Source: Litchfieldia salsa | Lineage (GTDB): Bacteria > Bacillota > Bacilli > Bacillales > Bacillaceae_L | Assembly (NCBI RefSeq): GCF_900104555.1 | Contig: NZ_FNJU01000001.1 | Location: forward strand, 248,001-312,000 | DNA length: 64,000 nucleotides | Reading direction: 5' to 3' | In this document: one piece after another, positions 20,238 to 29,117 of the stretch | Layout of the letters: every line of letters starts with the position of its first letter | Numbering within the stretch: the first letter of the stretch is position 1 | Position numbers and translations under genes: made by a program | Notes under the pieces: model-generated | Told to the model about the DNA's origin: nothing | Databases searched by the model: none | Seen by the model: only the letters and a program-made list of their open reading frames with translations

Positions 20238-21617
20238 TTATACTACCTCTACCTCATTCAATACGTTCGTTTTAAATTTACTTCTCCGCTGAACATAAAT
20301 TAATCTAGCCGTTAATCCGATTCCTGCGGCAAGTAACCCGGCTGTTAAACCAATCCAGTATCCTGGTGCACCAATCGATGTATGGTTAGCCAATAGATAC
20401 CCTACTGGTAAGCAGATCAACCAATAGGCAATCAATGTCATAATAAATGCGAGATTCACATCTTTATATCCTCTTAATGCAGCAAGTGCGGTCGCCTGAA
20501 TGGCATCCGAGATTTGAAAGAATAACGCATAGATCAAGAAATGTGCCGTTAATGTGATAACCGCTTCTTCATTTGAATAAAAACCTGCCACCTGATACCG
20601 AAATATCACGACTAATAGTCCTGTAACTAATGCAATCAAAATTGATAAATTAATTCCAATCCAGCTATAAGAGCGTGCATCCTTATACCTTTTTGCTCCG
20701 ACTTCATACCCAACCAACACAGTTAGTGCCATTGAAATACTAATTGGAATCATATATAAAAACGAAACAATATTTAATGCAGACTGGTAAGCTGCAATGG
20801 TCGTGATATTAAATCGACTGATTAAAATCGTCACAACCGCAAACATACTTGTTTCAAAGAATATAGAAAGCCCCATTGGTACCCCAATTTTCAAGATTTC
20901 CAGACATTTGCTAAATGAAAACTCTTTAATACTAGCTAATGTAATAAACGTCGAAAAGGGTTGCTGTGTTTTGATCACAAATGCAGTTAATAGAGCAATC
21001 ATCCAATAAGTAATCGCAGTCGCATAGCCAGCCCCGGCCCCACCTAATTCAGGAAAGCCCCAATGACCAAAGATCAGCACATAATTTAAAAAGAAATTAA
21101 GTGGCAATGCCGCTAACAGGATTACCATCACCACACGCGTTTTTCCTAATGCATAGAAAAAGGATCTTAGTACATTGAATATAAATAGTGGAATGATTCC
21201 AAAACTTAGTCCAACCAAATAATCATGTGCCGTTTCTTGTACACTTGGTGGTAAATCCATGATGGTGAGAATGGGATTAAGCAAGAAGGTCCCAAGCAGG
21301 ATGACTGTAACTCCAATCATCAACGCTAGATAGATTCCATTTGCAACAATGGATGAAACTTCCCGTTCCTTTTTCTCACCAAAATATTGAGCCACAATGG
21401 GGGAAACCGCAAGCAGGATTCCACTTAAGCCTGTGAAAATTGGATTCCAGATTGAAGAACCAATCGCAACACCCGCTAAATCAGATGGGTTATATTTACC
21501 TGACATGATCGTATTAAAAAAGACCATTGAGAACATACCAAGCTGGGTAATAAGAATCGGAATTAATAAGATAAAAATCTGCTTAACCTTTTCCTTCATT
21601 GTAAAAGTTTGATTCAT
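20238..21617 (-). CDS. MATE-family multidrug efflux transporter
   Basis: The 459-residue protein has about 12 membrane segments in two MatE halves and belongs to the NorM/DinF-like MATE group, which exports cationic compounds using Na+ or H+ gradients. I chose ATG at 21617 (MNQTFTMKEKV), with GGGAG upstream; an extension to 21656 adds a poor N-terminus. Substrates are unknown. It is monocistronic. Confidence 0.88.
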   Translation of the reverse strand: MNQTFTMKEKVKQIFILLIPILITQLGMFSMVFFNTIMSGKYNPSDLAGVAIGSSIWNPIFTGLSGILLAVSPIVAQYFGEKKEREVSSIVANGIYLALMIGVTVILLGTFLLNPILTIMDLPPSVQETAHDYLVGLSFGIIPLFIFNVLRSFFYALGKTRVVMVILLAALPLNFFLNYVLIFGHWGFPELGGAGAGYATAITYWMIALLTAFVIKTQQPFSTFITLASIKEFSFSKCLEILKIGVPMGLSIFFETSMFAVVTILISRFNITTIAAYQSALNIVSFLYMIPISISMALTVLVGYEVGAKRYKDARSYSWIGINLSILIALVTGLLVVIFRYQVAGFYSNEEAVITLTAHFLIYALFFQISDAIQATALAALRGYKDVNLAFIMTLIAYWLICLPVGYLLANHTSIGAPGYWIGLTAGLLAAGIGLTARLIYVQRRSKFKTNVLNEVEVV

Positions 21618-21714
21618 AAGTGAAGACTCCCTGGAAGTTTTATAGAGTAATAGCAAACCTATTATAAACGATAATTACATTTTTTATAAAACACCTACCC
21701 TAAACGTTTATTAA

Positions 21715-21870
21715 CTATTTCAAAATAGTGGTTGATTTCCACTCCAGGTGCGATCTTTCCTTGGTGCAGGGATGCACCTCTCGTCGCTAAGCTCCTGCGG
21801 GGTCTCATCTGTCCTGCACATCCCGCAGGAGTCTCGCACCCTCCGTTCCAATCAACTAGTAGTTTCATTT
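21715..21870. repeat. Dispersed intergenic repeat, family A (copy 2)
   Basis: GTTGATTTCC...AATCAAC forms the outer stem, and GC-rich CTCCTGCGGGGTCTC and CCCGCAGGAGTCTCGCACC match copy 1 at 5240-5430. No gene lies here. Confidence 0.7.
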
Positions 21871-21918
21871 AGTATAGTAAATCTTCCAAAAAACACACTT
21901 TTCGGCCTCATAAAAATA

Positions 21919-21950
21919 AACTTAACCCTATTTTCTAGGGTTAAGTTTAT
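21919..21950 (-). terminator. Terminator of the GIY-YIG gene
   Basis: AAACTTAACCCTA and TAGGGTTAAGTTT form a long AT-rich stem with a 5-nt loop, ten bases beyond the gene's stop. Confidence 0.7.
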
Positions 21951-21959
21951 TCATATACC

Positions 21960-22343
21960 TTACTTATAAAACACTTTATCAATATTGTACTTTGATTGAA
22001 GTTCGTTAATGATATATGTTTCGTAAATTTCTCGGTCCATCGGGTCTTCTACATAACTAATATCGATTCGATATACTTCGTCTCTGTATTTTTTCATTGG
22101 TGATACGTTGTCTTCAAAATGCTTTTTAATTCTTTGTCTTAACTTACGTGCTTTTCCAACGAATAAAAGCTCGTCATTTATGTTAAAGAACATGAAGATT
22201 CCACCTTTATCTCTTGGAATCTGATGGAAATCAATGAAGCCGTATATATCTTTAATTTCTGGCTCATTTTCTCTTCGAATTTGTTCTCTTTGAGTAATGC
22301 TAAGATCTGTGTTTGGAATGTCAATTTTAATCAAATGGTTCAC
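21960..22343 (-). CDS. yurQ: GIY-YIG domain protein (YurQ-like)
   Basis: The 127-residue protein has a UvrC-type GIY-YIG nuclease domain: GGIFMFFN is the GIY strand and LLFVGKARKLRQRIKKHF the YIG/helix segment, with EIYETYIINELQSKYN carrying the later Glu. It resembles B. subtilis YurQ, and its neighbour resembles YurR, so the pair is conserved. The start is uncertain: GTG at 22343 is very close to AAAGGA, while TTG at 22334 has better spacing. Substrate unknown. Confidence 0.75.
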   Translation of the reverse strand: MNHLIKIDIPNTDLSITQREQIRRENEPEIKDIYGFIDFHQIPRDKGGIFMFFNINDELLFVGKARKLRQRIKKHFEDNVSPMKKYRDEVYRIDISYVEDPMDREIYETYIINELQSKYNIDKVFYK

Positions 22344-22394
22344 GTCCTTTATTGTATAGTGTTTAATCGTATCATAAGAGTAACAAAAAAGCTA

Positions 22395-23519
22395 TTACAC
22401 CTTTCCAAGTAATGCTCCAGCTACATCATAATGACTAAGGTCAATCTCAAGCTCTTCACCTAAAACAAGATTTGCTAACTCCCTACCTAAGTATGGACCA
22501 ACTGTTAATCCAGAAGCACCTAATCCGTTAGCGACAACTATTCCTGAATAGCCTGGCAACGGCCCAATCACAGGTAGAAATCCTGGTGTAAACGGTCTGA
22601 AACCAACTCGTGTCTCAAGGATCGTACTATTCGCTAATTCTGGTGCGACCGAGAGAGCTTTATCCAACACTTCATGAATTCCACCAGCAGTTACTCTATG
22701 ATCAAATCCGGTATCATTTTCATGGGTAGCTCCAATCACCACTCGTCCATCTTCAAAGGTCAATATATATTGATCACTTGGTGGCATGACTACTGGCCAT
22801 TTCTCTGTATCATATTCCTGTACATGAAGGTGGATAATCTGCGCTTTTTGAAACGATACTTGAAATTGAACACCTAGTGGATCTAAGACTTCATTCGCCC
22901 ATGCACCTGCTGTCACAATCACCTGATTTGCCTCAACGCTCTTTTCATCAATCTTTACACCTGTTATTTTCTTATCATTAAACAATAACGAAGCATTGCC
23001 TTTCACTACGTTTACCCCGTATTTACCTGCTGCATGAATTAATGCATTCCTCAGGGCTCTTCCATTTACCCGTGCAGCTCCACTAATATGTACAGATCCA
23101 AACTCCTCAGATAATACTGGAAAAAGGGCCTTCGTTTCCTTTGGTGATAATCTCGTGATTTCGCCAATTTCAGGAGCATCTTCACGCCGTTTATAAGCAC
23201 GTTCTTCCATTTTATCTAGCTTACTATCATCATGATGTAAACTGATCGCACCTACTTTTTTATAGCCTGTTTCAACTTCACCATCTTGTTCTAGTTGGGT
23301 AATGAGTGTACCGTAATATTTTGCCCCATTTTTCGCTAAATTGTACCATGCTTTATTTCTCCGTTGAGAAAGCCAAGGGCAAACAATTCCCGCTGCTGCA
23401 TCTGTTGCTTGTCCTAGGTCCTCTCGGTCGACAAGGGTCACATGAACCCCTGTTTTTGAAAGATGGTAAGCTGTTGAGGCACCTAATATTCCTGCTCCAA
23501 TAATAATGACTGATTTCAT
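22395..23519 (-). CDS. yurR: FAD-dependent amino-acid oxidoreductase (YurR-like)
   Basis: The 374-residue protein belongs to the DadA/glycine oxidase flavoprotein family. The N-terminal IIIGAGILGASTAYHLS is the FAD dinucleotide-binding GxGxxG, and the C-terminal GLGASGLTVGPYLGRELA completes the FAD site. ATG at 23519 is used, leaving AAAGG 11 nt upstream; a GTG at 23531 is possible. It is next to the YurQ-like gene. The amine or amino-acid substrate is unknown. Confidence 0.85.
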   Translation of the reverse strand: MKSVIIIGAGILGASTAYHLSKTGVHVTLVDREDLGQATDAAAGIVCPWLSQRRNKAWYNLAKNGAKYYGTLITQLEQDGEVETGYKKVGAISLHHDDSKLDKMEERAYKRREDAPEIGEITRLSPKETKALFPVLSEEFGSVHISGAARVNGRALRNALIHAAGKYGVNVVKGNASLLFNDKKITGVKIDEKSVEANQVIVTAGAWANEVLDPLGVQFQVSFQKAQIIHLHVQEYDTEKWPVVMPPSDQYILTFEDGRVVIGATHENDTGFDHRVTAGGIHEVLDKALSVAPELANSTILETRVGFRPFTPGFLPVIGPLPGYSGIVVANGLGASGLTVGPYLGRELANLVLGEELEIDLSHYDVAGALLGKV

Positions 23520-23546
23520 GTTAACAAACACCTTTTCAAACTGATT

Positions 23547-25400
23547 TTAACTAACTGCCTCATTCGAACTAAATTGGCTATAATAAAGGTCTGCATAAAA
23601 GCCTTTTTGTTCAAGAAGTTCGTGATGGGTTCCTTTTTCAATAATATCTCCTTCATTCATCACTAAGATTAGATCGGCATCTCGAATGGTTGATAGGCGA
23701 TGTGCAATGACGAAGCTTGTGCGGCCTTTCATAAGAACATTCATCGCTTTTTGGATATTCATCTCTGTTCTAGTATCAACACTACTTGTTGCTTCATCCA
23801 AAATCAAGATTTTCGGATCTGCTAAAATCGCTCTTGCGATGGTGATTAATTGTCGTTGACCTTGAGAAATATTCGTTGCATCTTCACCAAGCACAGTGTC
23901 ATATCCTTCAGGCAATGTTCTTATAAAATCATCAGCATACGCACTTTTCGCGGCTGACATGATTTCTTTTTCAGATGCTCCCTCACGTCCATAAGCGATA
24001 TTATCTCGAATCGCCCCATTGAAAAGCCATGTATCTTGAAGCACCATAGCAAACATTGATCTTGCTTGTTCACGTGTTAAATCATTTAAATCTACCCCAT
24101 CAATGATAATACGACCACTATCTAACTGGTAAAACCTCATTAATAAGTTGATAATTGTCGACTTTCCAGCACCCGTAGGGCCTACGATGGCAACTGTTTG
24201 TCCTTCAGTGACTTCCAAACTTAAGTCTTTTATAACAGGTGTTCCTTGCTCATAGCCAAAGCGAACATGTTCAAATGTAAGGTTGCCTTTAAGCTTTTCT
24301 AGATCAACCTGTCTTTCCTGTTCTAGCTCTTGTTCTTCTTCATCCAATAATACAAAAATACGCTCTGCTGATGCCATTGCTGCTTGAATCATATTTGCAA
24401 TACCTGCAGCTTGGGCCATTGGCTGTGACAACTGCTGGGAATATTGAATAAAGGCTTGAACATCCCCAATTCTTATACTTCCATTTAACACAAGCAGTCC
24501 ACCTGCAATACTCACAAACACATAGCTTAAATTACCGACAAATGTCATCATTGGCATCATCATACCAGAAATAAACTGTGCCCTCCAACCAGAATGATAA
24601 AGTCGGTCATTAATCTCATCAAATTCCTTGATTGCTTCCTCTTCATGTCCAAACGCTTTGACAACTTGATGTCCAGTAAACATCTCTTCAATATGTCCAT
24701 TAATGTGACCAAGTTCATTTTGCTGGGTAACAAAGTGTTTTTGTGAAAATGAAGTAAAAACACGTATGACAACTCCACTTAAGGGAATCGAAATTAATGC
24801 TACTAACGTTAACCATGGACTAATCACTAACATCATGATGATGATCCCAATAATTGAAATAAAAGAAGTAATTAATTGAGAAAGTGCCTGCTGCAATGAA
24901 TTATTAATATTATCGATATCATTTACTGCCCTACTCAAAATATCACCATGTGGATGCTGATCAAAATACTTTAGTGGTAATCTTGTTAACTTTTCATTTA
25001 CCTCTTGCCTAATTTTTGCACTTGTTCGTTGTGATACGCTTGCCATAATGTATTGCTGAATAAAAGCAAACAGTGCTGAAAGTAGATAAAGACTAATTAA
25101 AAGCATCAGAATTTGTCCGATAAAATCAAAATCCACTCCGACTTTAGCAGTGAAACTCGCAAACAATGAAGTTGTTGCATCTCCTAATAATTTAGGGCTT
25201 ATCACATTAAATAAAGTGGAAAAAATCGCTGCAATCATAACAAAGGTTAGTTTAATCTTTTGTGGTTTCAAATAAGCAAGCAAACGTCGGAACGTTTTCT
25301 TAAACTCTTTTGGTTTTTCGACTGGACCAAAACTAGGTCCACCTTTTTTTGGAGTTGGAGTAGTTGAAGAACCAATTCCTTTTTTCACCTGTTTTTTCAT
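23547..25400 (-). CDS. yfiC: ABC exporter half, canonical site (YfiC-like)
   Basis: The 617-residue half-transporter has six membrane segments then a nucleotide-binding domain: Walker A VGPTGAGKST near residue 410, signature ISQGQRQ, Walker B LILDEATSSVD with catalytic Glu, and an H-loop His in IAHRLST. It overlaps the partner gene by 4 nt (ATGA), so they are translationally coupled. It forms the catalytically competent half of a heterodimeric exporter. Confidence 0.88.
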   Translation of the reverse strand: MKKQVKKGIGSSTTPTPKKGGPSFGPVEKPKEFKKTFRRLLAYLKPQKIKLTFVMIAAIFSTLFNVISPKLLGDATTSLFASFTAKVGVDFDFIGQILMLLISLYLLSALFAFIQQYIMASVSQRTSAKIRQEVNEKLTRLPLKYFDQHPHGDILSRAVNDIDNINNSLQQALSQLITSFISIIGIIIMMLVISPWLTLVALISIPLSGVVIRVFTSFSQKHFVTQQNELGHINGHIEEMFTGHQVVKAFGHEEEAIKEFDEINDRLYHSGWRAQFISGMMMPMMTFVGNLSYVFVSIAGGLLVLNGSIRIGDVQAFIQYSQQLSQPMAQAAGIANMIQAAMASAERIFVLLDEEEQELEQERQVDLEKLKGNLTFEHVRFGYEQGTPVIKDLSLEVTEGQTVAIVGPTGAGKSTIINLLMRFYQLDSGRIIIDGVDLNDLTREQARSMFAMVLQDTWLFNGAIRDNIAYGREGASEKEIMSAAKSAYADDFIRTLPEGYDTVLGEDATNISQGQRQLITIARAILADPKILILDEATSSVDTRTEMNIQKAMNVLMKGRTSFVIAHRLSTIRDADLILVMNEGDIIEKGTHHELLEQKGFYADLYYSQFSSNEAVS

Positions 25401-27121
25401 GCGCTCTCCTCCTCTGTTTGTTGAGAAGAAACAATTTCTTGATAAATTCTATTATCACGAAGCAATTCCTGATGTTTACCAATACCAGCTATTTTTCCTT
25501 CATTTAGGACGATAATTTGATCAGCATCAATCACTGTATTCACTCGCTGTGCCACAAGAATTATCGTTGCTTCTTCTGTTTCATTTTTTAGCGCATGCCT
25601 TAGCTTTGCATCGGTTTTATAGTCTAAGGCAGAAAAACTATCATCAAAAATATAAATCTCAGGCTTTCTGACAAGTGCTCGTGCAATTGATAATCTTTGC
25701 TTTTGTCCACCTGATAAATTTGCACCTGCTTGTTCGATGATTGTATGAACTCCATCTTCTTTACTATTAACGAAGTCTATTGCCTGTGCTGTTTCAAGTG
25801 CCTGTTTGATCTCTAATTCTGTTGCATCCTTTTTACCATAACGGATATTTTCAGCAATCGTTCCACTAAATAAAGATGCTTTTTGAGGAACATAGCCAAT
25901 CACTTCTCTTAATTTTTGTTGCGTAAGCTTTTTTATATCCACACCATTAACTAAGATAATTCCACTTTCGATATCATAAAACCTAGGAATTAACTTTACT
26001 AGAGTTGATTTACCTGAGCCAGTACTTCCAATAATCGCTGTCGTTTGTCCAGGTTTGGCTTGAAAACTAATATGTTCTAATGCTGGACGTTCCGCACCTA
26101 CATAACGAAAGGTGACATCTCTAAATTCAACATACCCATGATCCTGGACTTGTTCTGAATGTTCAGGGTCCACGATATCAGGTTGTAGCATCAATAGTTC
26201 ATTGATTCTTTTGGCAGAAGCTTGGGCACGCGGAATCATAATGAATCCCATTGAAAGCATGATAAGAGACATTAAAATCATCATTGCATATTGCAAAAAT
26301 GCCATTAAGTTCCCTACTTGCATTAATCCTTGGTCGATCCGAATTGCTCCAAACCAAATAATTGCTATATTCGTGAAGTTCATCATAATCATCAGAATTG
26401 GGAAAAGGGAAGCCATGATTTTATTTACTTTAATACCTGTATCCCTGAAATCCTCATTTGCAGTATTAAATCGCTTTTTCTCATAATCAACGCGATTGAA
26501 TGCTCTAACAACTCGAATTCCTATTAACCCTTCGCGTAATAATAAATTTAACCGATCTGTTTTCTTTTGTAGGGATACAAATAAAGGAATAGCCTTTCGT
26601 GTAACGAAAACAATTAACCCTGCCAAGACTGGTAAGGCCCCAAGAAAGATGAGAGAAAGAGTCGAATCACGTGATACCGCTAAAATAACTCCCCCGACCA
26701 ACATTAAAGGTGCTCTTGTCATCATTCGGAGCATCATATTTATGACATCCTGAACTTGTTTGATATCGTTAGTTGTTCGTGTAATTAAGGAGGAAGGACC
26801 TATTTTATCAAACGCTTGTAGTGAAAAGTTCTCTACATTAATAAATAATTTCCTCCTAATATCTCTCCCAAATCCTAGTGCAACTTTTGAAGCAAAATAG
26901 GAAACTGCAACAGTAAGTAGTACAGCAAAAATAGCACTGACAATCATCAAGCCACCAGTTCTTAGAATAAAAGGAATATCCTGATTTACAATCCCTATAT
27001 CAACAACATCTGCCATCAAGGTCGGCAAAAAAAGCTCCAACATGCTCCCCGCTAGTGTAAAAACAATAACAAAAAAGATTTGCAAACCATAAGATTTTAA
27101 GTGTTTCATCAAATCCAGCAT
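25397..27121 (-). CDS. yfiB: ABC exporter half, degenerate site (YfiB-like)
   Basis: The 574-residue half-transporter has six membrane segments and an NBD with Walker A IGSTGSGKST, signature LSGGQKQ, and Walker B YIFDDSFSALD, in which Asp replaces the catalytic Glu, and Gln in the H-loop position (VAQRVNT). Such degenerate halves are typical of heterodimeric exporters. It resembles B. subtilis YfiB in size and gene order. AGGAAGTGATT precedes ATG. Confidence 0.88.
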   Translation of the reverse strand: MLDLMKHLKSYGLQIFFVIVFTLAGSMLELFLPTLMADVVDIGIVNQDIPFILRTGGLMIVSAIFAVLLTVAVSYFASKVALGFGRDIRRKLFINVENFSLQAFDKIGPSSLITRTTNDIKQVQDVINMMLRMMTRAPLMLVGGVILAVSRDSTLSLIFLGALPVLAGLIVFVTRKAIPLFVSLQKKTDRLNLLLREGLIGIRVVRAFNRVDYEKKRFNTANEDFRDTGIKVNKIMASLFPILMIMMNFTNIAIIWFGAIRIDQGLMQVGNLMAFLQYAMMILMSLIMLSMGFIMIPRAQASAKRINELLMLQPDIVDPEHSEQVQDHGYVEFRDVTFRYVGAERPALEHISFQAKPGQTTAIIGSTGSGKSTLVKLIPRFYDIESGIILVNGVDIKKLTQQKLREVIGYVPQKASLFSGTIAENIRYGKKDATELEIKQALETAQAIDFVNSKEDGVHTIIEQAGANLSGGQKQRLSIARALVRKPEIYIFDDSFSALDYKTDAKLRHALKNETEEATIILVAQRVNTVIDADQIIVLNEGKIAGIGKHQELLRDNRIYQEIVSSQQTEEESA

Positions 27122-27295
27122 TAATCAATCACTTCCTGAAATTTAGTTAAGTTAGTGAACCATTTATCATGTTATCTATTTTTTCATTTTATATAGAAGA
27201 AAGTCAAATTCTAGTAATCAGAAAAAGAAAATTATGTTTACCACTAACCAAAATCGGCTAAATATTAGTAAATAGTATATAGAAGGAGCGATTAG

Positions 27296-28090
27296 ATGGG
27301 ATTTCATAAAACGATTAAAAAGCTTGAACATACACAAACAATGAAACCAGACAAAGTTTTAACAATGTATTTAAATACAGATTTAAGTGATCAGGATCAG
27401 CAGGGTGGCGAATGGGAGATTGCACTCAAGAACGGCTTTAACCGGCTCGAGGAATACTTAGATGTAAGCTCTAAAGAAGAACTAAAAAAATTGAAACAGC
27501 TACGAAAAAAAATTGATGATTATGTTTATAGCTTAAAACGAAGTCTGCCTCGTAGTATCGTTGTGTTTGCTTCTGTTGATGATGCTCTTTGGGAGACCTT
27601 TGAACTTCACGTCCCAGTTGAAACGTTTTTCTACTGGGAAGAGAAACCGATGCTAGATCAATTAAAAGCTCTACACGCGAAGCACCCTTTAACTGCTTTA
27701 GTATTAATGCAACAAAATCAAGTGAAAATTATCGAAACTAGCTTCGGTGCGATTCATGGATCCAAAATGTATGAATTTGATTTAGATAATGAAGACTGGA
27801 GAATTCACTCAGGTCCACATCCTACAGGACCTAGCAATGGGACGCAAATCACACAGCATGATCATTATGACCAACGTGTTAAAGTGCATCAACAAAGATG
27901 GTGGAAAAGCTTTGGAAGCAAATTAGATCAGAAAGCAGCTAAACAGCAGTGGGAGAGAATTATCCTTATTGGGGATAAAGAAGAATCTGATGTTCTTGAA
28001 GACGTGATGAACAAAAAAGTAGATGCTAAGATCCATAAGAACTTATTAAATGAGAATGAACATAAGGTACTAAAAGAGTTAGTAGGTTAA
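27296..28090 (+). CDS. baeRF/VLRF-like release-factor-fold protein
   Basis: The 264-residue soluble protein resembles the bacterial archaeo-eukaryotic release factor (baeRF) or VLRF group: an N-terminal VLTMYLNTDLSDQDQQGGEWEIALKNGF segment, a middle Rossmann-like half with TALVLMQQNQVKIIETSFGAI, and a C-terminal IILIGDKEESDVLEDVM. A role in ribosome rescue is suggested for the family; the reaction here is unknown. AGAAGGAG precedes ATG. It ends in a strong terminator. Confidence 0.65.
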   Translation: MGFHKTIKKLEHTQTMKPDKVLTMYLNTDLSDQDQQGGEWEIALKNGFNRLEEYLDVSSKEELKKLKQLRKKIDDYVYSLKRSLPRSIVVFASVDDALWETFELHVPVETFFYWEEKPMLDQLKALHAKHPLTALVLMQQNQVKIIETSFGAIHGSKMYEFDLDNEDWRIHSGPHPTGPSNGTQITQHDHYDQRVKVHQQRWWKSFGSKLDQKAAKQQWERIILIGDKEESDVLEDVMNKKVDAKIHKNLLNENEHKVLKELVG

Positions 28091-28107
28091 CATCTTGTTC
28101 ATATAAG

Positions 28108-28146
28108 GCAAAGCAAATTTCGATTGATTTTGCTTTGCTCTTTTTT
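28108..28146 (+). terminator. Terminator after the baeRF-like gene
   Basis: AGGCAAAGCAAA pairs with TTTGCTTTGCTC (imperfect end) and is followed by TTTTTT, 18 bp after the stop. Confidence 0.8.
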
Positions 28147-28235
28147 ATCCTTTCTCTTTGTTTGTTAAGCAACAAAGTGGACTAAATGATCGTTCAATAG
28201 GTATACTATTGATGAAAAATGAAGGAGGAAATAAC

Positions 28236-28934
28236 ATGCTTATTGAAATGTGGACAGACTTTGCTTGACCATTTTGCTATATCGGCAAAAAGCGTCTGGA
28301 AGATGCTATCAAACAAATTAATCACCCGATTGAAGTTGTATATAAGAGCTTTGAGCTAGACCCTACATCAGATCGAGACATTCCATATAATATTTATGAG
28401 GCTCTTGCTAAAAAGTATGGAATGAGCATTGAACAAGCAAAAAGTAATTGTAACAATATGGTTCAGATGGCAAAAGGAGTGGGAGTAGAATTCAACTTTG
28501 ATACTCAAATTCTAACGAATACATTTGATGCACATCGCCTAACCATGTTTGCTAAAACGCAAGGACTTATGCACGAAATGACAGAACGTATTTTACGTGC
28601 TTACTATACAGAATCAAAGCATATTGGAGATCACTCAACATTAATTGAGTTAGCAGTTGAAGTTGGGCTAAATCGTGAAGAAGTTACGAAGATGCTTGCT
28701 AGTACTAGCATGAGTAATGAGGTTCGGGCTGATGAGCAGGAAGCTTCGGAATACGGTATTAGAAGTATCCCATTTTTCCTCGTTAACAAAAAATATGCAA
28801 TATCAGGTGCTCAAGCAACAGAGGTTTTTGTGGAATCAATGAATTCAATCATTGATCAAGATGGTCTATCTAAGGAACTAACTGAAGATGGTCAAGCTTG
28901 TGATGAAGATGGATGCGAGATACCGAAAAGATAA
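28236..28934 (+). CDS. FrnE/DsbA-family selenoprotein (Sec-P-F-C active site)
   Basis: The frame opens at ATG 28236 after AAGGAGG and runs 232 residues, with one in-frame TGA at codon 11 (28266-28268). The TGA sits where FrnE proteins have the first Cys of CPFC (WTDFA-U-PFCYIGKKR). Downstream sequence is intact and family-like: FDAHRLTMFA, cis-Pro segment GIRSIPFFLVN and C-terminal CDEDGC (CX4C), the motif known from FrnE of Deinococcus. A GCGTCT-GGA-AGATGC hairpin starts 23 nt after TGA, with its loop G 29 nt away, as bacterial SECIS elements require. I read it as selenocysteine insertion, giving a cytoplasmic thiol oxidoreductase. If translation stopped at TGA it would be a pseudogene. Confidence 0.85.
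28292..28306 (+). promoter_or_regulatory. Candidate SECIS element of the FrnE-like gene
   Basis: GCGTCT and AGATGC form a six-pair stem (one G-U) with loop GGA. The first loop base is G and lies 29 nt after the TGA, within the 16-37 nt window described for bacterial SECIS elements. An alternative hairpin TTTTGC/GCAAAA lies at 28272-28290. Confidence 0.6.
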
Positions 28935-29056
28935 GAAAAGCGCAAGCGCCTTGCTCAGCCTCAGGCAGGCATAAGGCGAAGCACGTAGGAAATCTTGTTT
29001 TCCGTAGTGATTCGACTTATGACCCCGAGGGGCTAGGCGCTGAAGCTAGACACCAA
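28930..29056. repeat. Dispersed intergenic repeat, family B (copy)
   Basis: It starts AAAGCGCAAGCGCC and ends GGCGCTGAAGCTAGAC, with GCATAAGGCGAAGCACG and AAATCTTGTTTTCC in the middle. It begins inside the last codons of the FrnE-like gene and is closely related to the copy at 49856-49974. Confidence 0.75.
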
Positions 29057-29085
29057 CACCGGGGCAGTAAAAACAGACATCAATA

Positions 29086-29117
29086 AACAGTCCAATGTAA
29101 AAGTTGGACTGTTTTTT
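29086..29117 (+). terminator. Terminator between the FrnE-like gene and the PAS kinase
   Basis: AACAGTCCAA pairs with TTGGACTGTT, followed by T-rich sequence on the plus strand. It abuts the stop of the convergent kinase gene. Confidence 0.75.

Noticed and set aside
28266-28268. TGA taken as evidence of a pseudogene or sequencing error
   Set aside because: The codon replaces exactly the catalytic Cys, the rest is intact, and a second gene nearby shows the same pattern, so selenocysteine is the better reading.
28272-28290. TTTTGC/GCAAAA hairpin as the main SECIS of the FrnE-like gene
   Set aside because: Its loop starts with T-A and lies only 9 nt after TGA, too close for the bacterial SECIS model; the GGA-loop hairpin at 28292 fits better.
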